A DNA stretch of 64,000 nt from Paraglaciecola algarum (GCF_021532655.1 NZ_JAKGAS010000016.1:1-64000), one strand, 5' to 3'; shown: positions 53,892 to 63,839, numbered from the stretch's first letter. Notes: a model not told the origin generated them from the letters alone. Made by a program: numbers and translations.

Positions 53892-55415
53892 CTAAATTTG
53901 TTGTTTGATTTTTAGGTTATTAATAAAGTCATTGTGTTCTGGAAGTTTAGCCACCTCATTTTGAATAGCTGAATATACATTTTTTAATACTTGTGTCGCG
54001 GCTTCTGCTGATACCCCTGGCAGTGAAAAGCGCTCATAACTATCTAGGTATTTTTGGCCGATTAATATTTGCACCCAACTTTCGAAACTAAACAACTCAC
54101 GGGGATCAATATTGATATAGCCTGTTCTAGAATATTCTTCTAAACGTAATTCTAGCTCTTTAGGTAATGCCATCTTTTGGCAGTCCCTCCAAAACTTAGA
54201 GTCGTCTCTTTGATTGACGTGATAATGCAAAACCAGAAAATCTCTGATCCCTTGGGTTTGAAATGCAAAAGTGGTATTAAACATTTTACTATCGTGCCAG
54301 TTGTCAGCATCAAGTTGTTCACGTAGTAATAAAGCATACCGGTAAATTAAATGAATACTAGTGGATTCCATAGGCTCCATAAAACCGCTGGAAAGGCCAA
54401 TTGCCACACAGTTTTTGTACCAAGGCTCGGTTAAGCAGCCTGTCTTAAAAGGAATGATCCTTGGCTCAGTTATGGCCTCTCCATCTAGTTGAGACATTAA
54501 CTCTTGTTGCGCTTCTTGGTCAGAAATGTACTTGCTGCAATATACATAACCATTGCCGGTTCTAGTTTGTAATGGTATTTGCCAACGCCAACCTGCTTGC
54601 ATAGCAATGGCTTTGGTATAAGAGGGCAATGAGTTTGACTCATTTTTTATTTGTACCGCAATAGCTCTATCGGAAGGTAAATAAGCCGACCAATCTTGAA
54701 TATCTTGCTTAAGCACTTGTTTAATTAATCGTCCAGAACTACCCGAACAGTCGATAAACAAGTCTCCTTCAAAGGTTTCACCATTTTCTAACTGTACACT
54801 TGCAATATCACCCGCAGCAGTAAGTTGCACATTGGCTACTGTACCAGTGATATGCGTGATGCCATTTTTAACACTAAAGTCTTGTAAATATTTGGCCATA
54901 AGGCTTGCATCAAAGTGCAGGGCATAAGACAAGTTACATAGAGGAAAGAAGTCATTAGCTTTTGCACCGCTAGGTCTAGGTGCAGGAGGAGCAAACTTAT
55001 TGTTGTATGCGGCTACGGCAGTGGGGAAAAATGGGGTGATACTTGTGCTACCGGTTTTATGAGCGGTTCTAAACCAAAAGTCCAAAAATGGTATTTGGCC
55101 AATCTTAGTTCCTAACTCGCCGAAGGCATGCATGTATTGCTCACCGGGTTTTGACCAGTTTTCAAAATGAATACCGTATTTAAAACTACCATCTACTTTA
55201 GCGATTAAATCACTGTCATTAAGCTCTAAATATTCAATTAATGAATAAATTGGCGGAATACTGGCTTCGCCTACGCCGACTGGTTGTATTGTGTCTGATT
55301 CAATCAAAGTGACGGTATAATTAGCTTGGGCTAAATTTTTTGATAATATTGATGCGGTTACCCAGCCAGCAGTTCCGCCGCCTAATACCACTATTTTCTT
55401 TTTTGTTTCAGCCAA
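53892..55415 (-). CDS. Tryptophan-halogenase family flavoprotein 3
   Basis: 507 residues. LGGGTAGWVTA (about 11-21), GVGEASIPP, Lys in GSFKYGIHFENW, WRWQIP and GLSSGFMEPMESTSIHLI (Met replaces the usual Leu between the two Glu). A Pro-rich insert FAPPAPRPSGAKANDFFP (about 141-158) is not seen in the other three. The gene faces halogenase 2 and is divergent from TonB receptor 2. Confidence 0.88.
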   Translation of the reverse strand: MAETKKKIVVLGGGTAGWVTASILSKNLAQANYTVTLIESDTIQPVGVGEASIPPIYSLIEYLELNDSDLIAKVDGSFKYGIHFENWSKPGEQYMHAFGELGTKIGQIPFLDFWFRTAHKTGSTSITPFFPTAVAAYNNKFAPPAPRPSGAKANDFFPLCNLSYALHFDASLMAKYLQDFSVKNGITHITGTVANVQLTAAGDIASVQLENGETFEGDLFIDCSGSSGRLIKQVLKQDIQDWSAYLPSDRAIAVQIKNESNSLPSYTKAIAMQAGWRWQIPLQTRTGNGYVYCSKYISDQEAQQELMSQLDGEAITEPRIIPFKTGCLTEPWYKNCVAIGLSSGFMEPMESTSIHLIYRYALLLREQLDADNWHDSKMFNTTFAFQTQGIRDFLVLHYHVNQRDDSKFWRDCQKMALPKELELRLEEYSRTGYINIDPRELFSFESWVQILIGQKYLDSYERFSLPGVSAEAATQVLKNVYSAIQNEVAKLPEHNDFINNLKIKQQI

Positions 55416-55537
55416 AATTATTCCTTTTAATGATTAAGAGTATGTAAATACAGCTCGGTTATTATTCAATTTTGTTAAAGATAAGTATCGCAAAGTTTTT
55501 CAACAATAAATACTTAACAACTTTTAAATTTTTATAG

Positions 55538-55549
55538 TTTGTTAACAAA
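55538..55549. promoter_or_regulatory. Putative GntR operator upstream of halogenase 3
   Basis: TTTGTTAACAAA, a perfect 12-bp palindrome 123 bp before the minus-strand halogenase 3 start. Confidence 0.55.
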
Positions 55550-55979
55550 ACTATTTTTAATAGAAAAAATACGCAAGTTTTATTTAATTATTATCTATAA
55601 AAATTAAATGTATTTGTCATTAAATTCTCATTGCCCCTCAGGTTTTAAATGCACTTCTTTGCGTTTACATGTGATTTTTAGTTTGGTTGAACCGACATGT
55701 GAGCATCAAAGTTATGAAATTAAACAGTTCAGTTATGCTATTGATCTAATAGATTTTAGAGTTGTTTTTAATAGGTTTATCTGATTGTTAGTTTGTTACG
55801 CCTTATTTTAAATAACAATTTCGTCACTTCTAATATTACAAAATATTATAATTGCAATGCAATATTCAGTAAAAATAGTTCATTTAAATATAAAATCACA
55901 AATTTCTTTATGAATTAAAATTGTCGATTACACATAAGTCTCAGTTTTATAAGGTGATTCCTCTCTTGGTTGATTGAAG

Positions 55980-56026
55980 ACTGTTAACAAAAAGTGATTG
56001 ACATAATAATGTATACAGTATTAGAG
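55980..56026 (+). promoter_or_regulatory. Operator/promoter cluster of TonB receptor 2
   Basis: ACTGTTAACAAA (55980-55991), then a consensus -35 TTGACA (55998-56003), then a second palindrome TGTATACA (56010-56017). The two palindromes are centred 28 bp apart around the -35 box; the -10 (TATTAG near 56019) is poor, as in an activated or tightly controlled promoter. Confidence 0.5.
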
Positions 56027-56114
56027 TGGTGTAAATCGTGTTAATAGATTGTTTGTTTTTAACCTCTTTTTATTATTACGACCACACTCAATAACCAGAC
56101 TTTGGGACACTGAA

Positions 56115-59100
56115 ATGACACAGACCAAACACAATTTTAAACGCAGCTCAATATGCCTTGCGGTTATGGCCGCAACTAGCATAAGTGCATTCGCTCAAGA
56201 AAAAGATACAAGTGAAGATGATGTAGAAGTCATTGAAATTACCGGTATGAAGGGCAGCTTAATAAAATCAATTAATGATAAGCGCTTTTCTCGAAATATT
56301 GCCGATACCATCAACTCAGAAGATATTGGTAAATCTACCGACCAAAATATTGCTGACGCACTTGGACGTGTGACTGGTGTGTCTGTTGTCAGTAACGATG
56401 GTGAGGGTACACAAATTACTGTACGTGGCGCCGATGCTAACCAAAATGCTATTACCCTTAACGGTCAAACGTTAACATCAACTGATTTCTCTCAAGCGGT
56501 TGATCTAAGTTCGTTTTCTGCAGATATCTTATCTAAATTAGAAGTAGTCAAAACGGCCAGTGCTGACCACGATGAAGGGTCATTAGGTGCGTCTGTTAAC
56601 TTAGTGACTGTTCGTCCGCTTAATCAAGCTGAGCCAGTTCGTTCAGCAACTGTACAAGGTCGTTATAATGATTTTTCAGACAAAGCCAATCATAAAATAC
56701 AGTTTTCAGCGACCGAAAATTTCTTAGATGACACTTTGGGTGTGGCATTAACTGTCTATGATGAATCAAACGCTTATCGTAAAGATCAATATAGTGCTAA
56801 TAATTTTGTTGAGTCACAAGAATATGCTCAGGCAATTGATCAAAATGGCAATGTTATCTCAGGTGTTAAAGTCATTGAGCCATCCGTGGCTAGTTACGAA
56901 TTGCATCAAAATGAAAGTAACCGAAAAGGTGCATCTTTAGGTATTCAGTTTTTACCTAATGACGTGAGTGAACTAATGCTTGATGTGACTTATAGCAAAC
57001 AAGAGTTGGTCAGAACACAAGATGCGATTGAAACTAAAAGTTTTGCTAATAACCAGAATTGGATTGAAGGTGAAGTGCCTACTAGTTTCGTAAGGCCGCC
57101 TAATCCTTTTAGTGATCCAATTGATTGGATCCAAGTTAATACTGATACGTATGACATGACTAAACGTATTAACCGTTACGGTAACGGTAATATAGTGCGT
57201 TCAGATGGTGGACAAGATAACGAAAACTTAAGTGCGACATTAAATTTCAAAACCGAGCTTACTGATACTTTGCGTTTTGAAGCCCAAGTTGGTCACTCAT
57301 CAAGTTCATCTGAAAGTTTACCTAGTGCTTATACTGTGATGCAAAACTATGTACAAGTACCAGGTTTTGCATTGTGGGATGCCGGGGAAAATATTGAGCC
57401 AGTGGGCGTAGATTGTACTGGTGGTAGTGACACTTGTAGAATGGTTTACGGTAATTCTTTAGTGGATTTAGGTGACAACTTATATGCCTATACTGATGAA
57501 AATGGTCAACGTGTTGCGGGTAACGTTGATAACGTGGTTAACACTGGTTTTAATCCTCAAGACGTGTCTTCATTCTTCTTAGGGTTTATCGGTGAATCAG
57601 ATCGCTCCGTTGAAGATACTATTACCAATGCGCAAATTGATTTTGATTGGGATCTTGATGAGTTTGGCATTACTTCAATTGAATTTGGTGCTAAAACGTC
57701 TTCGCGTAATAAAGATGTAGACGATCAGGCGTATAGTTTCCAATCGTTACAAGCTACTGAAATTATCACTGACCCTGTTACCGGACAAACCATTGTTGAG
57801 CTTGGTGGTTCTTTGCAAGATATTCGTGGTGATTTAATAGCGGGCGACCCAATTGAATATGATGATTTTATGGAAACCCTCGGTTATCCAAGAGAAGGCG
57901 CCACTGTGGGCTGGACACCAATTGACGTCAAATTAGCTAAAGAAATGGTGTTAGGAGACGGTGACGTTATTCGTAATGTGGATAACACAGCCTCTCGTGA
58001 AACCAATATCGATACTAATGCTCTTTACCTTAAGGCTAACTTTGAGTTGCTAGACGGTCAATTAACCGGTGACATAGGTGTGCGTTATGTTGAAACCGAA
58101 ATCGAAGCCTTTGGTTATTCGGGCATGAGCTATTTCGAACAGGGCGGCTCAGACTTAGAGCGTGAAATTGATCGACATACACTTTCTGAGTTAGCTGATA
58201 GGTCATTGCCTGAGTGCCCAGTGTTAAATTTAGGGGCGGATGGTGCAGCTCAAGATTATGAGATGAAATACCAACGTGTAGATGGCTTAGGTTGGGATAC
58301 CAGTACCGGACCCGATCCTTCAACTTGGGTGAAAATTCCAGATGCAGGCCCTTGTCACGATGCTAGATTTGCTGACTTCTCAGATGCGCTTAATGCTTTT
58401 AGAGCAGGTGAAGGTGCTCAACCTGCTTTCGGCGATTACGACTTATTGTGGAAGAGCATGTGGCGTTATGCCGATGTGCATACCAGCCGTACCTATGGTT
58501 GGGATAACTTACCTACTTGGAATGGTGAAACCACTGGGGTAAATACTAATTATTCATGGGCATCATCTACCAATAAACAAGTAGCAGCGATACCCGCTTA
58601 TAAAACACATTCTTATGAGAATATCTTACCAAGCTTAAACTTGAACTATGCCTTTTCAGATGAATTTGTTGGACGATTTGCTGTATCTAAAACTATGACT
58701 CGCCCTGAAATTGATTTACTGCGTCCAGGTTATAAAGTGACTGAAGGCAGTTACTGGGGAAGTGGTAATTTGAATGTTGGCCGTGTTGATATGTATAACA
58801 CCCAATTAGAGCCGTTAGAGTCAAATAACTTAGACGTGTCTTTAGAATGGTACTTTAACGAATCTAGTATGTTGAGTGTTGCTTACTTTAGAAAAGATAT
58901 GTCTAACTTCACAGATCGTGAAACAACCTTATCTTTCGTTAACAGTGTAAGAGATGCTAATGATGCGCCTGATAGTGGTAATGATCTGATATTAACCGCA
59001 GATGGTGACCTTTCTGGTTGTCATCCAATCAGAGCGACAACCGAATTTGGTTATCAACCTGGTGACCCGACAACCTTTAGCGGAGATCCTGCGGACAACT

Positions 59101-59762
59101 GTGCAAATATGACAGTGACTAAAACGGTTAATGCTAAGAATGCTGAAATTCAAGGTCTAGAAGTAGGTTATATGCAAACTTATGACTTCTTACCTGAGCA
59201 ATTTGGATTACCTCAGTGGACTGCCGGTTTAGGTGTATCTGCTAACTATACCTATCAACAAAGTGAGTATGAATCAGAGTATTCATCTATTAACCCAAAT
59301 CTACTACTGCCTTCATACCCAGTAGCAGATACCCCAGAACACAGTTATAACTTTACCGGTTTCTGGGAGCAAAACGGCCATCAAGTTCGTTTAAGCTTTA
59401 GAGGCACAACCGACTCATTAGTGGGTAAAGACTGGGCAAATGGCCAATATGGTCGTAGTTGGAACCAAGGGTCTATCTGGAATGAAGGACGTAATACTTT
59501 AGATATATCTGCTTCTTACCAAGTGAGTCCAGATATTAGCCTTACTTTCCAAGCGATTAATTTAACCGACGAAGCGTATCGCACCTATTTTACCAGCCGC
59601 ACATTAAATGTGGTTCGCGTAGCTGCTGATAATAATGCTGGTTATGACTTCACAGCGTTAGAAGAAGGCAACCCTCTTGATGGTGACGCACCCACACATC
59701 GTACTTATACCAAGTACAAAGTGGGTACAACGTATCGTTTAGGTCTACGAGTGAAATTCTAA
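56115..59762 (+). CDS. TonB-dependent outer-membrane receptor 2
   Basis: Start taken at ATG 56115, which opens a signal peptide (MTQTKHNFKRSS, cleavage after AFAQ); the longer frame adds 22 unlikely residues. 1215 residues: TonB-box-like EVIEITG, plug with DIGKSTDQNIADALGRVTGV and VRGADANQNAITLNG, barrel ending YRLGLRVKF. The N-terminal half of the plug is almost the same as in receptor 1, so the two are paralogues; loop sequences differ widely. It is followed after 55 bp by lipoprotein 2. Confidence 0.95.
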   Translation: MTQTKHNFKRSSICLAVMAATSISAFAQEKDTSEDDVEVIEITGMKGSLIKSINDKRFSRNIADTINSEDIGKSTDQNIADALGRVTGVSVVSNDGEGTQITVRGADANQNAITLNGQTLTSTDFSQAVDLSSFSADILSKLEVVKTASADHDEGSLGASVNLVTVRPLNQAEPVRSATVQGRYNDFSDKANHKIQFSATENFLDDTLGVALTVYDESNAYRKDQYSANNFVESQEYAQAIDQNGNVISGVKVIEPSVASYELHQNESNRKGASLGIQFLPNDVSELMLDVTYSKQELVRTQDAIETKSFANNQNWIEGEVPTSFVRPPNPFSDPIDWIQVNTDTYDMTKRINRYGNGNIVRSDGGQDNENLSATLNFKTELTDTLRFEAQVGHSSSSSESLPSAYTVMQNYVQVPGFALWDAGENIEPVGVDCTGGSDTCRMVYGNSLVDLGDNLYAYTDENGQRVAGNVDNVVNTGFNPQDVSSFFLGFIGESDRSVEDTITNAQIDFDWDLDEFGITSIEFGAKTSSRNKDVDDQAYSFQSLQATEIITDPVTGQTIVELGGSLQDIRGDLIAGDPIEYDDFMETLGYPREGATVGWTPIDVKLAKEMVLGDGDVIRNVDNTASRETNIDTNALYLKANFELLDGQLTGDIGVRYVETEIEAFGYSGMSYFEQGGSDLEREIDRHTLSELADRSLPECPVLNLGADGAAQDYEMKYQRVDGLGWDTSTGPDPSTWVKIPDAGPCHDARFADFSDALNAFRAGEGAQPAFGDYDLLWKSMWRYADVHTSRTYGWDNLPTWNGETTGVNTNYSWASSTNKQVAAIPAYKTHSYENILPSLNLNYAFSDEFVGRFAVSKTMTRPEIDLLRPGYKVTEGSYWGSGNLNVGRVDMYNTQLEPLESNNLDVSLEWYFNESSMLSVAYFRKDMSNFTDRETTLSFVNSVRDANDAPDSGNDLILTADGDLSGCHPIRATTEFGYQPGDPTTFSGDPADNCANMTVTKTVNAKNAEIQGLEVGYMQTYDFLPEQFGLPQWTAGLGVSANYTYQQSEYESEYSSINPNLLLPSYPVADTPEHSYNFTGFWEQNGHQVRLSFRGTTDSLVGKDWANGQYGRSWNQGSIWNEGRNTLDISASYQVSPDISLTFQAINLTDEAYRTYFTSRTLNVVRVAADNNAGYDFTALEEGNPLDGDAPTHRTYTKYKVGTTYRLGLRVKF

Positions 59763-59817
59763 AAATATTACAGGTAGTGGCAGGGCAACCTGCCAGTCCC
59801 AACTATGGTGTTAAATT

Positions 59818-61980
59818 ATGAAAACATTTAAAAAATCAAAAGTATTATTAGCCAGTTCAATTTTGGCTGCGCTAACAGGTTGTGGATCATCTGATGATTT
59901 CACGCCAACACAAGCAGCTAATGCCAGTGCACCAACACACGGTGGTGATATAGCAGTATCTTTTAACGAAAAAGATGCGATTAAATTCATTAGTTTATTA
60001 GGTAGCCCCTCCGGCGCAGAAACTGGTGAAGGTGTGGCGACTGATGCCGATGGAAACTATCTAACGGTAAGCGATGTGACTATTTCAACTTCAGGACCAA
60101 GAGCTGAAGAAATCGGCAGTGCTGGGGTTGAAATAAACGGTAATCAAGTGGCGATTCGCTCATTAGACATCGCGCCGATGTTAGACACTGATGAAACTCA
60201 CACCGTTACTGTGAGCTATAACATTTCTGATGGTGCAAATAGTGTGCCCCGCACATTGACTGCTACCATCTCTGGCGAAGATTTTGCGCCAGTTTCAGTC
60301 GGCGATATTATCACTAACTATACTCGTGATGCAGGCGCAGCCACGTTAAATTTGTTGGCTAATGTATATGATTTAGATAACGAATTTTTAACCATTACAA
60401 ACTTTGTAGCAGATAGCGATAATTTGGTTGATCTGCCGATTACTACAACGGGTAACGGTGCTGAAGTAAGTTTGGATATAGCTGCAATAGAATCCTCAAT
60501 CCCTGATGGCCAGAAAGTAGAACTCAATTTTACTTATACCGTGAGTGATCATAGGTTTGATATACAGCAAAAGATGACGATTAACGTGTTAGGTGTGCAA
60601 GATATTGCTGGTGCACCATTAGTGCTTAACTACTTCTTAACTGAAGATGTTCAAGAAACTGACGGCATGTTAATGGTTGATTTAGCTAAGGAAGTACAAG
60701 AGCGTGAAGGTGACGCTATCGTCATTAGCGATGTAATGCTTGAAGGTGTTGCTTTTGAGAATACTTTTGCCGGCCGAGTTGAAGGTAATAACTTGTACTT
60801 CAATCCAAACTTTTATTTGGATGACATAGCAGCAGGCGAGTTTAAAGATTTCGTATTTACAATGAAAGTATCAGATGACCAAGGTAATACATCTGATGGT
60901 CAACGTGAATTGACGGTTCGTGTAAACGGTGTTGAGTCAAACTTACTTGCAGCCGGTGGTATGGATGTTGGTTTTGAGAACGATGGTGCTGGATTTGAAG
61001 CATTTAATTGTGGGGCAGGTGGTGAAATCACTACGTCACTGGTCGCTAATGGCAACTCCTCTTTCCAAATGTTAGGTGCACCTTGTTATTATGCCACACC
61101 GGCTAGCGTGTTTCCTGATATGGAGTTAGGTGGTAAGTATTATTTTCACTATAACGCATACGTGGGAGCAGGTGACGCATCGCCTTATATCATGTTAAGT
61201 ACCGATCCTAATGGCGGTCACAACTTCTGGGTAGGTGCCCGTCCTTGGCATCCAGCTAACGCTTCATGGCGTCCACTTATGATTGAGTATGATACTCAAG
61301 CGGGTTATTTAGCTACTGCCAATGGTGATGGTGAAACTCCTATGGACGTAGCTGACCAAATGCGTTTATTTGTGATGAGTGCATGGGTGGGTAACGATGG
61401 TATGCCAGCCTTTGACGACTTTACCTTTACCCGTTATGACAATATCGAAGGTGTGGATATTTTAACTGCTAGCCCTGGTTCTTTCGAAGATGATAACTTT
61501 GTGCCTACAACTTCTGGTGGTGGTTTAGTTGAAGTACGAGAAGATCCAAATGATGCTACTAATAAAGTATTATACGTGGATACCACAGGTGCCACCGAAG
61601 CAGTGACGATCAGCCTACCAATTCAAAAAGGTGCAATGGTGCCAGGTGGACGTTATCGCGTGACTTACGATGTGCAGTACCTTAACTTTGATGCAAACAA
61701 AGATGCGGGAACTGATCCAAACATTAATCAATGGGGCGGTTATGTGTTTGATATCACCTTTAAAAATGCTGATAGTGGCTTAGAGTTCACAAAGAATCAA
61801 ACTATCTGGAATGGTAGTGCGCTTGGTCAAGTGCAAGGTATTGCTGATGAAACATCTCATTGGTGGGGCTTTGGAGCTGAAACCAATTGGGATAGTGACA
61901 ACATAACAGTCGACTTTGTATTAAAAGGTGTAGGTGCTCAATACATAATCGATAACTTAGAGATTGTGCGAGTCCCTTAA
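59818..61980 (+). CDS. Surface-type lipoprotein 2 with Ig-like and carbohydrate-binding-like modules
   Basis: 720 residues. Lipobox LTGCG near residue 22; Ig/cadherin-like units (YNISDGANSVPRTL, YTVSDHRFDIQQKM, MKVSDDQGNTSDGQREL) at about 35-375; then two jelly-roll-like modules opening GMDVGFENDGAGFEAFN (about 382) and SPGSFEDDNFVPTTSGGG (about 553). The plan parallels lipoprotein 1, with one fewer repeat. A ligand-capturing partner of receptor 2 is inferred. Confidence 0.8.
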   Translation: MKTFKKSKVLLASSILAALTGCGSSDDFTPTQAANASAPTHGGDIAVSFNEKDAIKFISLLGSPSGAETGEGVATDADGNYLTVSDVTISTSGPRAEEIGSAGVEINGNQVAIRSLDIAPMLDTDETHTVTVSYNISDGANSVPRTLTATISGEDFAPVSVGDIITNYTRDAGAATLNLLANVYDLDNEFLTITNFVADSDNLVDLPITTTGNGAEVSLDIAAIESSIPDGQKVELNFTYTVSDHRFDIQQKMTINVLGVQDIAGAPLVLNYFLTEDVQETDGMLMVDLAKEVQEREGDAIVISDVMLEGVAFENTFAGRVEGNNLYFNPNFYLDDIAAGEFKDFVFTMKVSDDQGNTSDGQRELTVRVNGVESNLLAAGGMDVGFENDGAGFEAFNCGAGGEITTSLVANGNSSFQMLGAPCYYATPASVFPDMELGGKYYFHYNAYVGAGDASPYIMLSTDPNGGHNFWVGARPWHPANASWRPLMIEYDTQAGYLATANGDGETPMDVADQMRLFVMSAWVGNDGMPAFDDFTFTRYDNIEGVDILTASPGSFEDDNFVPTTSGGGLVEVREDPNDATNKVLYVDTTGATEAVTISLPIQKGAMVPGGRYRVTYDVQYLNFDANKDAGTDPNINQWGGYVFDITFKNADSGLEFTKNQTIWNGSALGQVQGIADETSHWWGFGAETNWDSDNITVDFVLKGVGAQYIIDNLEIVRVP

Positions 61981-62006
61981 TAACTCGTCTAGCGTAAAGA
62001 CTTATT

Positions 62007-62036
62007 AAAAAGCCCTGATGAAAATCAGGGCTTTTT
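62007..62036. terminator. Bidirectional terminator after lipoprotein 2 and halogenase 4
   Basis: AAAAAGCCCTGAT and ATCAGGGCTTTTT pair perfectly around a GAAA tetraloop between convergent genes. Confidence 0.92.
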
Positions 62037-62072
62037 GGGTTTATAAATAGAAGAAAAGACAAGAAAAGAGTT

Positions 62073-63539
62073 TTAAGCCTTACAATACCTATTTAGGTAT
62101 TCACTATGAGGCGGTAAATTTGCTGCTTTGGCTAACGCATCATTTTCCACTTGGTTTAAAAATTTCTGTAATTCTTGTTTTGACATTTCATCAGCCAGAG
62201 GGTGATGTTGATCTGGCACTAAACCTTGGCCAATCATGACTTGTAACCAAGAATCCTCAAATATTTCGCCTTTACGTTGCACAAAACGCCCTGTTTTCTT
62301 AAACAAATCCATGCGGTTTTTTAAAGATTCTGGAATGGTCATATTTTTGCAGAATCGCCAAAACTCAGAATCATCGCGCTCAGTCTGACAGTAGTGCAGA
62401 ATAATAAAATCTTTAATTTCGTTGTAATCGGTATTCATATAGTCGTTGTATTGAGCCACTTCTAAATCATTAATACCGTAAGTTGGGAAGTACTTAATGA
62501 GCTGCATGATACCTTGTTGAATAATATGAATTGCCGTAGATTCTAATGGTTCAATAAAACCACCAGCTAAGCCTATGGCCACACAGTTTTTATTCCATAA
62601 CTTTTCTCTGTGGCCAGTTTTGAACTTGATAACTCTGGGCTCGGTTAGTGGCTCACCCTCAATAGTTGAAACTAGCATCTGTTTAGCTTCTGCGTCATCC
62701 ATATACTCGCTGGCATAAACAATGCCATTGCCCATACGGTGCTGCAGTGGAATACGCCATTGCCAACCTGCATTATGTGCTATTGAACGAGTATAGGGTG
62801 GGGGATCACCAGCAAGTTTGGTTTGTACTGCAATAGCACTGTCCATAGGTAACCAATGAGACCAGTCAACAAATGGTGTGTTTAAGGTTTCATCAATCAA
62901 CAGGCCTTTAAAACCAGAGCAATCAATAAAAAAGTCAGCTTCTACTTTTTGACCATCTTGTAACTCTAAGGCTGTGATAAAACCGCTTTGGGTGTCAGTG
63001 TGTACTTTGTCTACTAGGCCTTCTACTCTGGTTACACCATTATTTTGAGCTTCTTGCCTTAACATTTTTGCGTATAAACTGGCATCTAGGTGATAGGCGA
63101 AGTTAAGACCATCTTGATGAGCAAATTTGTTTTGTAAAGCCGCCACACCTTCGGCGTTGTATGTGCCAAATGGTTTACTTATTCCTAATTCTACTCCGCG
63201 TTTCCAATACTCATGGAAACCTGCAGCCCACATACCTAAGCCTGTGCCGCCAAATCCGTGAAAGTAACTCTCGCCTTGTTTGCGCCAATTTTCAAATTGG
63301 ATACCTAACTTAAAGCTACCTGAGGTTTTTTTTACAAATTCTGTGGAGCGAATACCTAACATATCATTAAAAAAATGCAGGCTAGGAATAGTGGCTTCAC
63401 CTACGCCTATTGTGCCAATTTGATCCGACTCCACCACAGTGATATCTAATTTGGTTAGTGTTTTAGAAAGCAGTGCTGCTGTCATCCAGCCCGCAGTACC
63501 ACCACCTAATATCACTATTTTATTTACATGCTTGTTCAT
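62073..63539 (-). CDS. Tryptophan-halogenase family flavoprotein 4
   Basis: 488 residues. LGGGTAGWMTA (about 11-21), GVGEATIPS, Lys in GSFKLGIQFENW, WQWRIP, GLAGGFIEPLESTAIHII. Colinear with halogenase 1 (shared YFHGFG, WAAxF, HLDA, and the C-terminal MIGQGLxPxxxHP), so these two form a subfamily. All active-site residues are present. It is convergent with lipoprotein 2 and divergent from the SapC-like gene. Confidence 0.9.
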   Translation of the reverse strand: MNKHVNKIVILGGGTAGWMTAALLSKTLTKLDITVVESDQIGTIGVGEATIPSLHFFNDMLGIRSTEFVKKTSGSFKLGIQFENWRKQGESYFHGFGGTGLGMWAAGFHEYWKRGVELGISKPFGTYNAEGVAALQNKFAHQDGLNFAYHLDASLYAKMLRQEAQNNGVTRVEGLVDKVHTDTQSGFITALELQDGQKVEADFFIDCSGFKGLLIDETLNTPFVDWSHWLPMDSAIAVQTKLAGDPPPYTRSIAHNAGWQWRIPLQHRMGNGIVYASEYMDDAEAKQMLVSTIEGEPLTEPRVIKFKTGHREKLWNKNCVAIGLAGGFIEPLESTAIHIIQQGIMQLIKYFPTYGINDLEVAQYNDYMNTDYNEIKDFIILHYCQTERDDSEFWRFCKNMTIPESLKNRMDLFKKTGRFVQRKGEIFEDSWLQVMIGQGLVPDQHHPLADEMSKQELQKFLNQVENDALAKAANLPPHSEYLNRYCKA

Positions 63540-63674
63540 TTACCACTCGCCATAGTTGACAGAAACTTTATTCATTTAATGCTGTACAAAAAAAGTCTTG
63601 ATGAATTCATTTGTAGACGATTAACAATACCTAATCATAGGGCCAATTTGAACGTAAATATTTTAATTTTATTT

Positions 63675-63715
63675 AATTGTTAACAATTGGTTTGAATTAT
63701 GATCTGCGGTAGAAT
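63675..63715 (+). promoter_or_regulatory. Operator and promoter of the SapC-like gene
   Basis: AATTGTTAACAATT (63675-63688) is a perfect 14-bp palindrome. It overlaps TTGGTT (63687-63692), a -35-like box 17 bp before TAGAAT (63710-63715). A repressor bound here would block the promoter; halogenase 4 starts 136 bp away on the other strand. Confidence 0.6.
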
Positions 63716-63839
63716 CTAACCAAGCGAAAAATAATCAATTAAGCATGCTTTTAGTAAAAGTTTATTGTGCTTAACTTATTGATAAAAAATAAAATAACTT
63801 ATCCTCCATTTGGGGGAAATTGATTTAAATGAGAGAAAG

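Larger units (their letters stand above)
55416..56114. other. Divergent regulatory region between halogenase 3 and TonB receptor 2
   Basis: 699 bp, AT-rich, without a supportable gene. It contains operator-like sites at 55538 and 55980 and a TTGACA box at 55998 (separate entries). Confidence 0.6.
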
